From: Eubacterium sp.
GTDB lineage: Bacteria > Bacillota > Clostridia > Oscillospirales > Acutalibacteraceae
Length of the DNA: 34,336 bases
Direction: 5' to 3'
NCBI GenBank assembly: GCA_015655975.1
Contig: DVEP01000033.1
Location: 1-34,336, forward strand
This document shows positions 15,261 to 23,516 of the stretch, one piece after another (position 1 is the first letter of the stretch; each line of letters opens with the position of its first letter). The translations under genes were made by a program, and so were the position numbers. Below the pieces are notes generated by a model. That model ran no database searches, was not told where the DNA came from, and saw only the letters and a list, made by a program, of their open reading frames with translations.

Positions 15261-15945
15261 ATTTTTCCAAGCGTCTGCTTTTTTCGGAGTTGTTATCAGC
15301 CTTTTTTCATATATGACAGGCGTATGGTTAAAGAAAAAATTTAAACTTGCCATTTTCAACCCTTTACTAATCTCAATAGTTTTCACCATCGTTTTTTTGC
15401 TTATTTTTAAAATAGATTATCAAACATATAACAACAGCGCAAAATATTTGAGTTACCTTTTAACTCCTGCAACAGTTTGCCTTGCAATTCCTCTTTACGA
15501 AAAGTTTGAATTGCTCAAGAAAAACAAAAAAGCAATAGTTTTAGGTATTTCAAGCGGTGTTTTGACAAGCCTTTTGAGTGTGCTTGCTTTTTCTGTTTTA
15601 CTTAAACTAAACCACGAAGAATATGTTACTCTTCTTCCGAAATCTATCACAACGGCTATCGGAATGGGTGTTTCGGAAGAACTCGGAGGATATGTGCCCG
15701 TCACGGTTGCAGTCATTATTGTAACAGGCGTCATCGGAAATGTTATAGCAGACGGTGTGTGCAAACTGTTCAAAATTACAGAACCGATAGCAAAAGGTGT
15801 GGCAATAGGTACCGCCTCACACGCAATAGGCACAACAAAAGCGATGGAAATGGGCGAAACCGAAGGTGCAATGAGCAGTTTGTCCATAGTCGTTTCGGGA
15901 ATTTTAACCGTTGTCGGAGCAGCTGTTTTTGCAAAGTTCTTTTAA
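15253..15945 (+). CDS. lrgB: LrgB/CidB family membrane protein
   Basis: A 230-aa polytopic membrane protein that works with LrgA. Multiple hydrophobic segments and the family signature LLPKSITTAIGMGVSEELGG and AIGTASHAIGTTKAMEMGE are visible. LrgB proteins are thought to form, with LrgA, an exporter or importer for small organic acids; direct evidence for this organism is lacking. It is the second gene of a two-gene operon with no adjacent LytTR or LysR regulator, unlike many lrg/cid loci. Confidence 0.93.
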   Translation: MNEFFQASAFFGVVISLFSYMTGVWLKKKFKLAIFNPLLISIVFTIVFLLIFKIDYQTYNNSAKYLSYLLTPATVCLAIPLYEKFELLKKNKKAIVLGISSGVLTSLLSVLAFSVLLKLNHEEYVTLLPKSITTAIGMGVSEELGGYVPVTVAVIIVTGVIGNVIADGVCKLFKITEPIAKGVAIGTASHAIGTTKAMEMGETEGAMSSLSIVVSGILTVVGAAVFAKFF

Positions 15946-15985
15946 TTTTCGCAAAAATAAATATTATATCATATCAATTAATTAC

Positions 15986-16020
15986 AAAAAGAACAGTTCA
16001 AAACCGAACTGTTCTTTTTG
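15986..16020. terminator. Bidirectional terminator between lrgB and purA
   Basis: AAAAAGAACAGTTC (15986-15999) pairs with GAACTGTTCTTTTT (16006-16019). U-rich ends in both directions suit the two convergent genes. Confidence 0.88.
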
Positions 16021-16053
16021 TTTTATATTTTCAATTTTAATCAAATTATCAAA

Positions 16054-17322
16054 TCATCTTACCATGATTTCTTCACGGGCAGGGCCGTTTGAAACCATTG
16101 TAATTTTATAGCCGAGTTCTTTTTCGATAAACTCAACATAGTCTTTTGCTTCCTGCGGAAGTTGATTGTAATCTCTGATACCCTTAATATCTCCGAAACC
16201 TTTTAATGTTGTAAGAACAGGCTTTGCTTTTTTGAGCTGAGATGTTACAGGGAAGTCTTTTGTGATTTCGCCGTCAATCTCGTACGCTGTGCAAACTTTG
16301 ATTTCATCAAGATATGAAAGACAGTCGAGAGCGGTAAGAACAACCTGAGTTGCGCCCTGACAGTCAAGACCGTATTTTGTAGCAACACAGTCAAACCAGC
16401 CGACACGACGAGGTCTGCCTGTTGTTGCACCGAACTCGCCCTTATCTCCGCCGTGAATACGAAGTTCGTCTGCTTCTTCGCCGAAAATTTCAGAAACAAA
16501 TTCGCCTGCGCCTACTGCACTTGAATATGCTTTAGTAACTACAACAATATCTTCGATTTTATGAGGAGGTATGCCTGCGCCGACACAACCGTAGCCTGCA
16601 AGAGTAGAAGACGAAGTTACCATCGGATAAATACCGAAATCAGGGTCTTTAAGCGAACCCAACTGACCTTCAAGAAGAATATTTTTGCCCTCTTTCATCG
16701 CATTTCTGAGATAAACCGCAGTGTCGCAAACATAGGGCTTGATTTTTTCTCTGAATTCAACACACTGAGCAAAGAGTTCATCTTTGTCCAAAAGAGGTTT
16801 ATGATAAACATGCTCAATCAAAAGATTTTTTAGAGTGCAGATATTTTCGAGTTTTGCCTTTAAAACTTCGTCGTCGAAAAGTTCGTTTACCTGAATACCG
16901 ATTTTAGCGTACTTGTCGCTGAAAAACGGAGCAATACCGCTTTTTGTTGAACCGAAAGCGTTTTTGCCGAGTCTTTCTTCTTCATACTCGTCAAGAAGAA
17001 TATGGTACGGCATAAGTACTTGCGCTCTGTCCGAAACAAGCATATGCGGGTCAAGACCTGCTTTTCTCACTTCTTCAAGTTCATTTATGAATTTGTTTAT
17101 ATCAAGTGCTACACCGTTGCCTATGATATTTGTAGTATGTTTGTAGCAAACACCCGACGGCATAAGGTGAAGTGCAAATCTGCCATGTTCGTTTATGATA
17201 GTATGGCCTGCATTTGCTCCGCCCTGAAAACGAACGACAATATCGCTCTTTTCAGCAAACATATCTGTAATTTTACCTTTACCTTCGTCGCCCCAGTTGG
17301 CACCGACAATTGCTCTTACCAT
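16054..17322 (-). CDS. purA: Adenylosuccinate synthase
   Basis: Condenses IMP with aspartate, using GTP, in the first committed step to AMP. The 422 aa cover the whole family: GTP-binding GANWGDEGKGK (8-18), GGANAGHTI with the catalytic His, LLEGQLGSLKDPDFGIYP, the TTGRPRRVGWFD signature and the aspartate loop. The canonical MVRAIVGANWGDEGKG N-terminus fixes the start, although AGGAG is about 13 bases upstream, a longer spacing than usual. The gene stands alone behind its own promoter. With guaA it represents both exits from IMP. Confidence 0.96.
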   Translation of the reverse strand: MVRAIVGANWGDEGKGKITDMFAEKSDIVVRFQGGANAGHTIINEHGRFALHLMPSGVCYKHTTNIIGNGVALDINKFINELEEVRKAGLDPHMLVSDRAQVLMPYHILLDEYEEERLGKNAFGSTKSGIAPFFSDKYAKIGIQVNELFDDEVLKAKLENICTLKNLLIEHVYHKPLLDKDELFAQCVEFREKIKPYVCDTAVYLRNAMKEGKNILLEGQLGSLKDPDFGIYPMVTSSSTLAGYGCVGAGIPPHKIEDIVVVTKAYSSAVGAGEFVSEIFGEEADELRIHGGDKGEFGATTGRPRRVGWFDCVATKYGLDCQGATQVVLTALDCLSYLDEIKVCTAYEIDGEITKDFPVTSQLKKAKPVLTTLKGFGDIKGIRDYNQLPQEAKDYVEFIEKELGYKITMVSNGPAREEIMVR

Positions 17323-17375
17323 GATTGAAATACAACTCCTGTTTTCATTATTTTGGTATGTTTTGAAATAAAACA

Positions 17376-17401
17376 GCGACGGAAAGAGGTTTTTCCGTCG
17401 C
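17376..17401 (-). other. 5'-end hairpin of the purA transcript
   Basis: GCGACGGAAA (17376-17385) and TTTCCGTCGC (17392-17401) form a perfect 10-bp stem with a 6-nt loop. It lies within a few bases of the expected purA start point and is followed leftward by a weak U-rich stretch. It may stabilise the mRNA end or act as an attenuator. Confidence 0.6.
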
Positions 17402-17410
17402 CCTATACTG

Positions 17411-17439
17411 ATTATAATATATCGTTATTTTAAAGTCAA
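17411..17439 (-). promoter_or_regulatory. Promoter of purA
   Basis: Leftward TTGACT (17439-17434), 17 bp, TATAAT (17416-17411). No PurR-box pair or purine riboswitch was recognised between it and the gene. Confidence 0.82.
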
Positions 17440-17552
17440 CAATATTTATGAAAAACAAAAATTATTGAACAAATTATATGCTTGTGATAACATATTTATG
17501 ACAAAATACAAACATTTTTCATAAAAAATAAAAAATCATCTTGCGTAAGGTA

Positions 17553-17583
17553 TTGCTCGTTACCCTGCGTAATAGTTTATGCT
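17553..17583 (+). promoter_or_regulatory. MerR-type promoter with 19-bp spacer
   Basis: TTGCTC (17553-17558), a 19-bp spacer and TATGCT (17578-17583). The spacer contains the dyad TTAC-N5-GTAA (17560-17572), and TGCGTAA occurs at both 17542 and 17566. An over-long spacer with an internal dyad is the hallmark of promoters activated by MerR proteins, here presumably by the gene's own product. Confidence 0.6.
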
Positions 17584-17606
17584 GTGTGTAAAGGAGGCGA
17601 AAAACC

Positions 17607-18341
17607 ATGTCGAAAATGTACTCAACAGGCGAAGTTGCAAAACTTTGCAATGTTACCGTACGAACAGTTCAATATTATGACAGCAGAGGAATTTTAACAC
17701 CGAGTGAAATAAGCGACGGCGGACGGCGTCTTTATTCACAAGCAGATTTTGAAAAGTTGGAAATAATATGCGAACTGAGAAAACTCGGACTTTCGATAAA
17801 TCTCATTTCTAAAATTTTTCAGGAGGAAAACAATGCGAAAGTAATTGAAACATTGCTTGACACACACGCAAAACAACTGCAATGCGAAATAGCTGAAAAG
17901 CAAAGTTCTCTTGACAAAATCAACAGAATACTCAAAGAGTCCGAGAGTTTTGAAAATTTCAACATTAAAAACTTAGGCGATGTGGTAATTTCTATGGAAA
18001 AGAAAAAGGAACTCAAAAAAGTTTATGCAACAATGCTTTTTCTGGGATTAGTTGCAGAAATATTGGAAATAGCGTCTGTCGTATTATGGATAGTCAGAGG
18101 AATTTGGATTCCGTTTGCCGTGATGATGCCGATAGCTGTAATTTTATCCGCGTTTGCGGTAAAAATATACTACAAAAGCACCGCATATATCTGTCCCGAC
18201 TGTCACGCAACTTTCAAGCCTAAATTCAAAGAATTTTTCTTTGCAAAGCATAATATGAAGACAAGAAAACTGACTTGTACAAACTGTGGTAAAAAATCTT
18301 TTTGCATAGAAATCTATGATGAAAAAGAAAAACAAAAATAA
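17607..18341 (+). CDS. MerR-family regulator with two TM segments and a zinc ribbon
   Basis: A 244-aa protein. Residues 4-72 are a MerR winged HTH (YSTGEVAKLCNVTVRTVQYYD, GRRLYSQADFEKL). A helical dimerization coiled coil follows to about 115. Two hydrophobic segments at about 142-163 and 167-187 would anchor it in the membrane. The C-terminus has a four-cysteine zinc-ribbon pattern, CPDC (196-199) and CTNC (224-227). Most MerR regulators are soluble, so the membrane part suggests sensing at or near the envelope. AAAGGAGG precedes the ATG. The gene is alone; no effector gene is adjacent in the same direction. The ligand is unknown. Confidence 0.88.
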   Translation: MSKMYSTGEVAKLCNVTVRTVQYYDSRGILTPSEISDGGRRLYSQADFEKLEIICELRKLGLSINLISKIFQEENNAKVIETLLDTHAKQLQCEIAEKQSSLDKINRILKESESFENFNIKNLGDVVISMEKKKELKKVYATMLFLGLVAEILEIASVVLWIVRGIWIPFAVMMPIAVILSAFAVKIYYKSTAYICPDCHATFKPKFKEFFFAKHNMKTRKLTCTNCGKKSFCIEIYDEKEKQK

Positions 18342-18360
18342 AAAACGATAAATTATAAAA

Positions 18361-18393
18361 AACTCTGTACTGTTAAAAAGTACAGAGTTTTTT
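18361..18393. terminator. Bidirectional terminator between the merR-type gene and the alpha-galactosidase
   Basis: AACTCTGTACT (18361-18371) pairs with AGTACAGAGTT (18379-18389), followed by a T-run. An A-run on the other side serves the convergent gene. Confidence 0.9.
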
Positions 18394-18425
18394 CTCTTTT
18401 TTAATTATTTAATTTTAATGAAAGA

Positions 18426-20084
18426 TTACTGAATTTCTCCGTTTTCAATGTTGAAGGTGATTTCAACGGGTTTTGAATTTTCATAAAATTCTACACGCAT
18501 TACCTTGTCGGCAATAAAACCTGCGCGCACTATTTCAATATCTTTCGGAGTATAAGCCTCTTTGAGTACCTGCGCCTGATTGAGATTGTAGTCGCCCACA
18601 TTGTCAGATGTGAACAAAAGATTGCCGAATGTAGAATTGATTTTTGCAAGCAACTTTCTTTGTTCAAAAGTCAAATCAATGTTATTGTCTCTCAAAAGGA
18701 ACACATCGGAATCGTTTCTGAATGCCCTGCCGTCAAGATGGCGTCTGAAAATAGTGTTGCAAACAGCATGAGGAGTTGAAACATCTTCTCTGTGAATATG
18801 CTTTTTATGTTTCCAGTCAAGAGCAAGGTCGGCGCCAATACGACAGTAGTCAACCTTTCCGAAAGCAGGCATAAGCGGAACACCGCAGCCGACAATGATT
18901 TTATCACCGCAGCACTCTCTCAGGAAGTCCATAGCGTCGCACATTACCTGACCTCTTGTTTTGTTGTGGAGCGGTAAAACACACGCACCGTAAAGGAAGT
19001 CGAGTTTTACCATATCGTATCCCCACTCGTTTAAGACAACATCAAAAACATTGCGAATATACTCTCTTGCGCCTTCGTTATAAATATCAAGAGAATAGAA
19101 ACCGCCCCAGTTTTGACCTGTACAAAGCGCTTTGCCGTTTTCTTTTTTTATGAACCAATCGGGATGTTCTTCGTAAAGTTTTGAACTTTTAACAGCGGCA
19201 AAGGGAGCAAGCCAAATGCCTGCAAGCATATTGTGAGAATGTATTTTGTCGGCTACATCTTTCATTCCTTCAGGGAATTTTTTCTTGTCAGTAATAAGCC
19301 AATCGCCTATTGCAGCCTGATAGCCGTCGTCGATTTGAAAAATATCAATTTTTGTATCAATGTTTGAAATGCTTTCCAAGTCTCTTTCAACAATGGTACT
19401 GCTGATTCTTGAATAGTAATTGTACCAAGTTGTGTAGCCTGTTCTTCTGGAATTGTCTCTGCACTTAACACCCATAAGTTCAAAATACTTGTCAAACGCC
19501 TCGTCATAGTCTCCCGAAACAACTGCAAAATTGAGCAATTCTGTTTTTTCTTCAAAAACAACGCCGTCAAGGTCTTTTTGAACATATATATTATTTTGTT
19601 CAGCGTCAAATGTTATTGCAGTAAAACCGCTTCTTTCACTCAATGAGCCGAAGATATCTATATGACTGCCGTGACGAACATATCCGTACGACCAGCCGTA
19701 AAATACTCCTCTTTTTCTCGGAAACTTCCAAAACGGAAGGTCGCCCGACAAACTGAATCCCATATTTTTAAGCGGCGGATTAGATATCAAAAATTCTGTC
19801 AAAGAAGAAAGTTCGCTCATTTTTTCTTTAGGAGAGTATTCAAGACTGTCTGTCCAACTTTGATATCCGTTTACAAATATTCTGCTTGAATTGTTAAACT
19901 TATAGTGATATTTTGCAGTGAAATCTGCTATTTCAAGTGCAGTTTTCGGCTCTATAAAAACTTTCAGACTGTTTTCGCCGAAGCAAACACCGAGTTTAAA
20001 ATGTTCATTGTTGTTGCCGTTTGCAACATATTCTTTGCCGTCAACTCTGTACTTAATTTTGAAAGTAAAACTATTTTTTGTCAT
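18426..20084 (-). CDS. Alpha-galactosidase, GH36 (clan GH-D)
   Basis: Hydrolyses terminal alpha-galactosyl residues from oligosaccharides such as raffinose or melibiose. The 552-aa protein has an N-terminal beta-sandwich (to about 210) and a TIM barrel. The barrel carries TWYNYYSR, IFQIDDGYQ (D252/D253), GIWLAPFAA, the nucleophile D362 in MVKLDFLYGA, and a likely acid/base D419 in RIGADLALDW. The start is set at 20084 because GGGGGA lies just upstream; a frame to 20141 exists but lacks a ribosome site. There is no signal peptide, so it should act inside the cell on imported sugars. No sugar transporter is adjacent. Shorter than the roughly 700-aa tetrameric GH36 enzymes, it is closer to the compact subgroup. 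Confidence 0.9.
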   Translation of the reverse strand: MTKNSFTFKIKYRVDGKEYVANGNNNEHFKLGVCFGENSLKVFIEPKTALEIADFTAKYHYKFNNSSRIFVNGYQSWTDSLEYSPKEKMSELSSLTEFLISNPPLKNMGFSLSGDLPFWKFPRKRGVFYGWSYGYVRHGSHIDIFGSLSERSGFTAITFDAEQNNIYVQKDLDGVVFEEKTELLNFAVVSGDYDEAFDKYFELMGVKCRDNSRRTGYTTWYNYYSRISSTIVERDLESISNIDTKIDIFQIDDGYQAAIGDWLITDKKKFPEGMKDVADKIHSHNMLAGIWLAPFAAVKSSKLYEEHPDWFIKKENGKALCTGQNWGGFYSLDIYNEGAREYIRNVFDVVLNEWGYDMVKLDFLYGACVLPLHNKTRGQVMCDAMDFLRECCGDKIIVGCGVPLMPAFGKVDYCRIGADLALDWKHKKHIHREDVSTPHAVCNTIFRRHLDGRAFRNDSDVFLLRDNNIDLTFEQRKLLAKINSTFGNLLFTSDNVGDYNLNQAQVLKEAYTPKDIEIVRAGFIADKVMRVEFYENSKPVEITFNIENGEIQ

Positions 20085-20120
20085 ATATTTTCCCCCGTCA
20101 ATGATAAAAATACTGTTTGC

Positions 20121-20140
20121 TGTTTTGTTTGTGCAAAACA
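20121..20140. promoter_or_regulatory. Candidate operator in the alpha-galactosidase leader
   Basis: TGTTTTG-N6-CAAAACA is a perfect inverted repeat. It lies about 15 bp downstream of the presumed start point, where a repressor could block elongation or initiation. Confidence 0.5.
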
Positions 20141-20159
20141 CCGTAAAACATTTGATAAT

Positions 20160-20188
20160 ATTATATATTATATTGACTGATTAGTCAA
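20160..20188 (-). promoter_or_regulatory. Promoter of the alpha-galactosidase with overlapping palindrome
   Basis: Leftward TTGACT (20188-20183), 17 bp, TATAAT (20165-20160). The -35 is one arm of the perfect palindrome TTGACT-N4-AGTCAA (20173-20188), a likely operator. Confidence 0.8.
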
Positions 20189-20277
20189 CAAATTATAGAA
20201 CAGACAAAGGCAGAAAGATGTTTTATTGAATTAACATAAACGGAGTCAAAACATTAATTATTTTTTATTTTTACTTG

Positions 20278-20306
20278 TTGAAATCTGATTGTCAATCAGT
20301 TATAAT
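20278..20306 (+). promoter_or_regulatory. Promoter with palindrome in the spacer, upstream of the transporter
   Basis: TTGAAA (20278-20283), 17 bp, TATAAT (20301-20306). The spacer contains the perfect dyad CTGATTG-T-CAATCAG (20285-20299), an ideal repressor position. The transcript would start near 20313 and have a leader of about 190 nt before the transporter gene. Confidence 0.75.
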
Positions 20307-20445
20307 TAAATTATTATTTTGTGAATTGTTAAAAATTCGCTTCACTGTAAAAACAAATTGTGTAATTGCTTCTGCTGCACAATAACAAATGTATTATATT
20401 TAAATATATAATACTAAATATAACATTAATTCTAACAAGCAATCT

Positions 20446-20475
20446 CCCGAAGATACACTTCGGGCATTTGTTTTT
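20446..20475 (+). terminator. Terminator-like hairpin in the transporter leader
   Basis: CCCGAA (20446-20451) pairs with TTCGGG (20459-20464), followed by CATTTGTTTTT, 32 bp before the start codon. ATTGCTT (from about 20368) can pair with AAGCAAT (about 20437-20443), giving a possible long-range alternative fold. It could be an attenuator or the end of a separate small RNA. Confidence 0.5.
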
Positions 20476-20506
20476 ATGGAATAAATTTTAAAAAGTAGGA
20501 AGAACA

Positions 20507-21832
20507 ATGGAAAATTTAAAACACAAAAACGGTAATTTTTCTTCTGCATTTGGCTTTATCATAGCCTGTGTAGGCTCGGCGGTCGGTCTGGGAAACATTT
20601 GGCTTTTTCCGTACAGACTCGGTCAATACGGGGGCGCGGCGTTTTTAATTCCGTACCTCTTGTTCGTATTTCTTTTCGGTCTTGTCGGCTTATCGGCAGA
20701 ATTTGCAATCGGCAGACGCGCAGGAACTGGAACGATAGGCTCGTACGAATATTGTTATGAAAGCCGAGGAAAAAAGAAAGTCGGCTCGACTATCGGCTGG
20801 CTCCCTTTGTTCGGCTCTTTGGGAATAGCAATCGGCTACGCTGTAATTCTCGGCTGGGTACTTAAATTTTTTGCATCTTCCGTAACGGGAGAAATCATTT
20901 CAACACAGCCCGAAACAATTTTTTCAGGTATTACGGGCAATTTCGGAAGTATTCCGTGGCATGTAATCATTGTTGTTTCCGTTACTCTTGTTTTACTTTC
21001 GGGTGTAACTAAAACAATCGAGAAACTCAGCAAAATTTTAATGCCATTGTTCTTTGTGTTGTTTTTAGGCATAGCAATATATGTTTCAACTATTGACGGC
21101 TCGGCAGAGGGCTACAAGTTTTTGTTTGTACCCGAATGGGAAAAACTTTTAGATGTTGAAACTTGGATAATGGCTATGGGACAGGCATTTTTCTCGCTTT
21201 CCATCACAGGTTCGGGAATGATTGTTTACGGCGCTTATTTAAATAAAAACGAGGATATACCGTCGGCGTCAATGAAAACCGCTGTTTTCGACACTATTGC
21301 GGCTCTTCTTTCATCGCTCGTTATTATGCCTGCGGTATTTGCTTTCGGAATCAGCCCGGATTCAGGTCCGTCTCTCATTTTCCTTACCTTACCGAAAGTG
21401 TTTGCACAAATGCCTTTCGGCAGAGTTATAGCAATCGTCTTCTTCGTTTGCGTACTTTTCGCAGGTATCACTTCGCTCATCAATATGTTTGAGGCGGTTA
21501 TTGAAAGCGCTCAGCACAAACTCAAACTTGACAGACGAATTTGCGCGCTTATCTGCGGTGCACTCACTCTTGCAGTCGGCATTTTCCTTGAATCAGAAAA
21601 AAATGTCGGCAACTGGATGGACTTCATCACAATCATCATAGTACCGCTCGGCGCAGTTATAGGCGCAATTTCCATATACTATGTTCTTGGATTTAACAAA
21701 ATCAAAGAAGAACTTGAAACAGGCAGAAAAAAGCCTCTCGGAAAGGCTTTTAAACCGCTTGCTAAATATATCTATGTTCCGCTTACAGTTATAATTTTCA
21801 TTCTCGGAATTGTTTACAACGGAATCGGCTAA
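20507..21832 (+). CDS. Sodium-dependent transporter, neurotransmitter:sodium symporter (SNF) family
   Basis: A 441-aa polytopic membrane protein with about 11-12 hydrophobic segments. The family signature of TM1 and its sodium site is clear: CVGSAVGLGNIWLFPYR, followed by GGAAFLIPYLLFVFLFGL and the SAEFAIGRR loop. Bacterial members (LeuT, TnaT, MhsT) import amino acids with sodium; the substrate of this one is not readable. AGGAAG precedes the ATG. It lies 21 bp upstream of the DUF1846 gene, so the two are probably co-transcribed. The leader appears regulated. Confidence 0.93.
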   Translation: MENLKHKNGNFSSAFGFIIACVGSAVGLGNIWLFPYRLGQYGGAAFLIPYLLFVFLFGLVGLSAEFAIGRRAGTGTIGSYEYCYESRGKKKVGSTIGWLPLFGSLGIAIGYAVILGWVLKFFASSVTGEIISTQPETIFSGITGNFGSIPWHVIIVVSVTLVLLSGVTKTIEKLSKILMPLFFVLFLGIAIYVSTIDGSAEGYKFLFVPEWEKLLDVETWIMAMGQAFFSLSITGSGMIVYGAYLNKNEDIPSASMKTAVFDTIAALLSSLVIMPAVFAFGISPDSGPSLIFLTLPKVFAQMPFGRVIAIVFFVCVLFAGITSLINMFEAVIESAQHKLKLDRRICALICGALTLAVGIFLESEKNVGNWMDFITIIIVPLGAVIGAISIYYVLGFNKIKEELETGRKKPLGKAFKPLAKYIYVPLTVIIFILGIVYNGIG

Positions 21833-21853
21833 AAATATGAGGTGAAATTAATT

Positions 21854-23338
21854 ATGAACAAAATTGGGTTTGACAATGACAAATATCTATCTCTGCAATC
21901 TGAACAAATCAAAAAAAGAATTGATTTTTTCGGCGGAAAACTGTATCTTGAATTCGGCGGAAAACTTTTCGACGACTACCACGCTTCGAGAGTTTTGCCC
22001 GGATTTATGCCCGACAGCAAAATGAAAATGCTTTTGCAGCTCAAAGACCAGGCTGAAATTGTAATAGTTATAAATTCCAACGATATAGAAAAAAACAAAA
22101 TCAGAGGCGACCTCGGCATCAACTACGCGCTTGACACTATTCGCCTTGTAAATGTTTTCAAGTCAAAAGGCTTGTTTGTCGGCTGCGTTGTGCTGACTCA
22201 TTTCAGCAATCAGCCGTCTGCCATAAACTTTGAAGAAAGACTTAAAGGACTCGGTATCAAAACATACAGACACTACCCCATTGACGGATACCCTTCAAAC
22301 ACCGAACATATTGTCAGCGAAGACGGTTTCGGCAAAAACGACTACATAGAAACATCGCACTCTCTTGTTGTCGTTACTGCGTCGGGGCCCGGAAGCGGAA
22401 AAATGGCAACTTGTCTTTCTCAGTTGTACCACGAGAACAAGCGCGGAATAAAAGCAGGATATGCAAAGTTTGAAACATTTCCTATTTGGAATTTGCCTTT
22501 AAACCACCCTGTAAACATTGCCTACGAAGCGGCAACCGCCGATTTGAACGATGTCAATATGATTGACCCGTGGCATTTACAGGCCTACAACAAAACAGCA
22601 GTAAACTACAACAGAGATGTTGAAATATTCCCCGTTTTAGAAGCAATGTTCTGCAAAATATATTCTTCCTCTCCATACAAATCTCCGACAGATATGGGTG
22701 TAAATATGGCAGGCAACTGCATTATGGACGACGAAGCCGTACAATATGCCGCAAAGCAGGAAATTATACGCAGATATTACGCGACTGTATGCAACAAAGT
22801 CAACGGCAGTTCAAGCAGTTCGGAAGTGTACAAACTCGACCTTTTGCTCAACAAAGTCGGTTGTACACTCGCAGACAGACCGCCTGTAAAACCTGCGCTT
22901 GAAACTGCGGAAATTTCAGGTCAGCCTGCCTGTGCTATGGAACTCAACGATGGAAGAATTGTAACGGGAAAGACCTCTAACCTTTTGGGCTCCTGTTCTG
23001 CCATGCTTTTAAATGCGCTTAAAGTAATAGCAGGTTTGAACGACGATGTTTTGTTGATTTCTCCGCAAGTTATTGAACCTGTACAGAAACTCAAAACCGA
23101 ACACTTGGGCAACAAAAACCCTCGACTTCACACAGACGAAGTTCTCGTTGCACTTTCAATTTCTGCCGTTACAGACGAAAACGCCAAAAAAGCGCTCGAT
23201 TGCATAAAAGATTTAAAAGGCTGTGAAATGCACTCCACCGTAATTCTTTCCGAAACAGATGAAAAAGTGATGAAAAAACTCGGTGTAAATCTCACTTGTG
23301 AACCTGTTTATCAATCGAAAACTTTTTGCAGCAACTAA
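21854..23338 (+). CDS. DUF1846 family protein
   Basis: A conserved 494-aa cytoplasmic protein of the DUF1846 family, widespread in Firmicutes, with no firmly assigned reaction. Recognisable stretches are KIGFDNDKYLSLQSEQIKKR near the N-terminus, EFGGKLFDDYHASRVLPGF, the P-loop-like TASGPGSGKMATCLSQLYHE (glycine-rich core at 177-183), and NMAGNCIMDDEAV. The glycine-rich loop suggests nucleotide binding. ATG 21854 is preferred over a GTG at 21842 because GAGGTGA lies about 8 bases upstream and the conserved N-terminus starts here. It forms a probable operon with the sodium symporter, the only hint at its role. Confidence 0.9.
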   Translation: MNKIGFDNDKYLSLQSEQIKKRIDFFGGKLYLEFGGKLFDDYHASRVLPGFMPDSKMKMLLQLKDQAEIVIVINSNDIEKNKIRGDLGINYALDTIRLVNVFKSKGLFVGCVVLTHFSNQPSAINFEERLKGLGIKTYRHYPIDGYPSNTEHIVSEDGFGKNDYIETSHSLVVVTASGPGSGKMATCLSQLYHENKRGIKAGYAKFETFPIWNLPLNHPVNIAYEAATADLNDVNMIDPWHLQAYNKTAVNYNRDVEIFPVLEAMFCKIYSSSPYKSPTDMGVNMAGNCIMDDEAVQYAAKQEIIRRYYATVCNKVNGSSSSSEVYKLDLLLNKVGCTLADRPPVKPALETAEISGQPACAMELNDGRIVTGKTSNLLGSCSAMLLNALKVIAGLNDDVLLISPQVIEPVQKLKTEHLGNKNPRLHTDEVLVALSISAVTDENAKKALDCIKDLKGCEMHSTVILSETDEKVMKKLGVNLTCEPVYQSKTFCSN

Positions 23339-23354
23339 AAATTTGCAGTAAAAT

Positions 23355-23390
23355 TTGCCGTATTGATTTTTCAGTACGGCAATATTTTTT
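23355..23390 (+). terminator. Terminator after the DUF1846 gene
   Basis: TTGCCGTA (from 23355) pairs with TACGGCAA (to 23382), with a short extended TG/CA pairing, followed by ATATTTTTT. Confidence 0.9.
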
Positions 23391-23516
23391 ATTCTTTTCA
23401 GTTTAAAAATCAAAACATTCTTTTCAAGTATGGACAAGTGCGAGAATAATATATATAATTCATATATAATAACAATACGAAACAATATTTCAATCATATA
23501 TAACGAGGTTAAAACT

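Noticed and set aside
18426..20141. Longer start of the alpha-galactosidase at 20141
   Set aside because: The extra 19 residues lack a ribosome site, run through the candidate operator, and are not typical of the family. GGGGGA supports the start at 20084.
20313..20506. A T-box leader
   Set aside because: No T-box sequence or specifier-loop arrangement was found, and the leader is short for that class.
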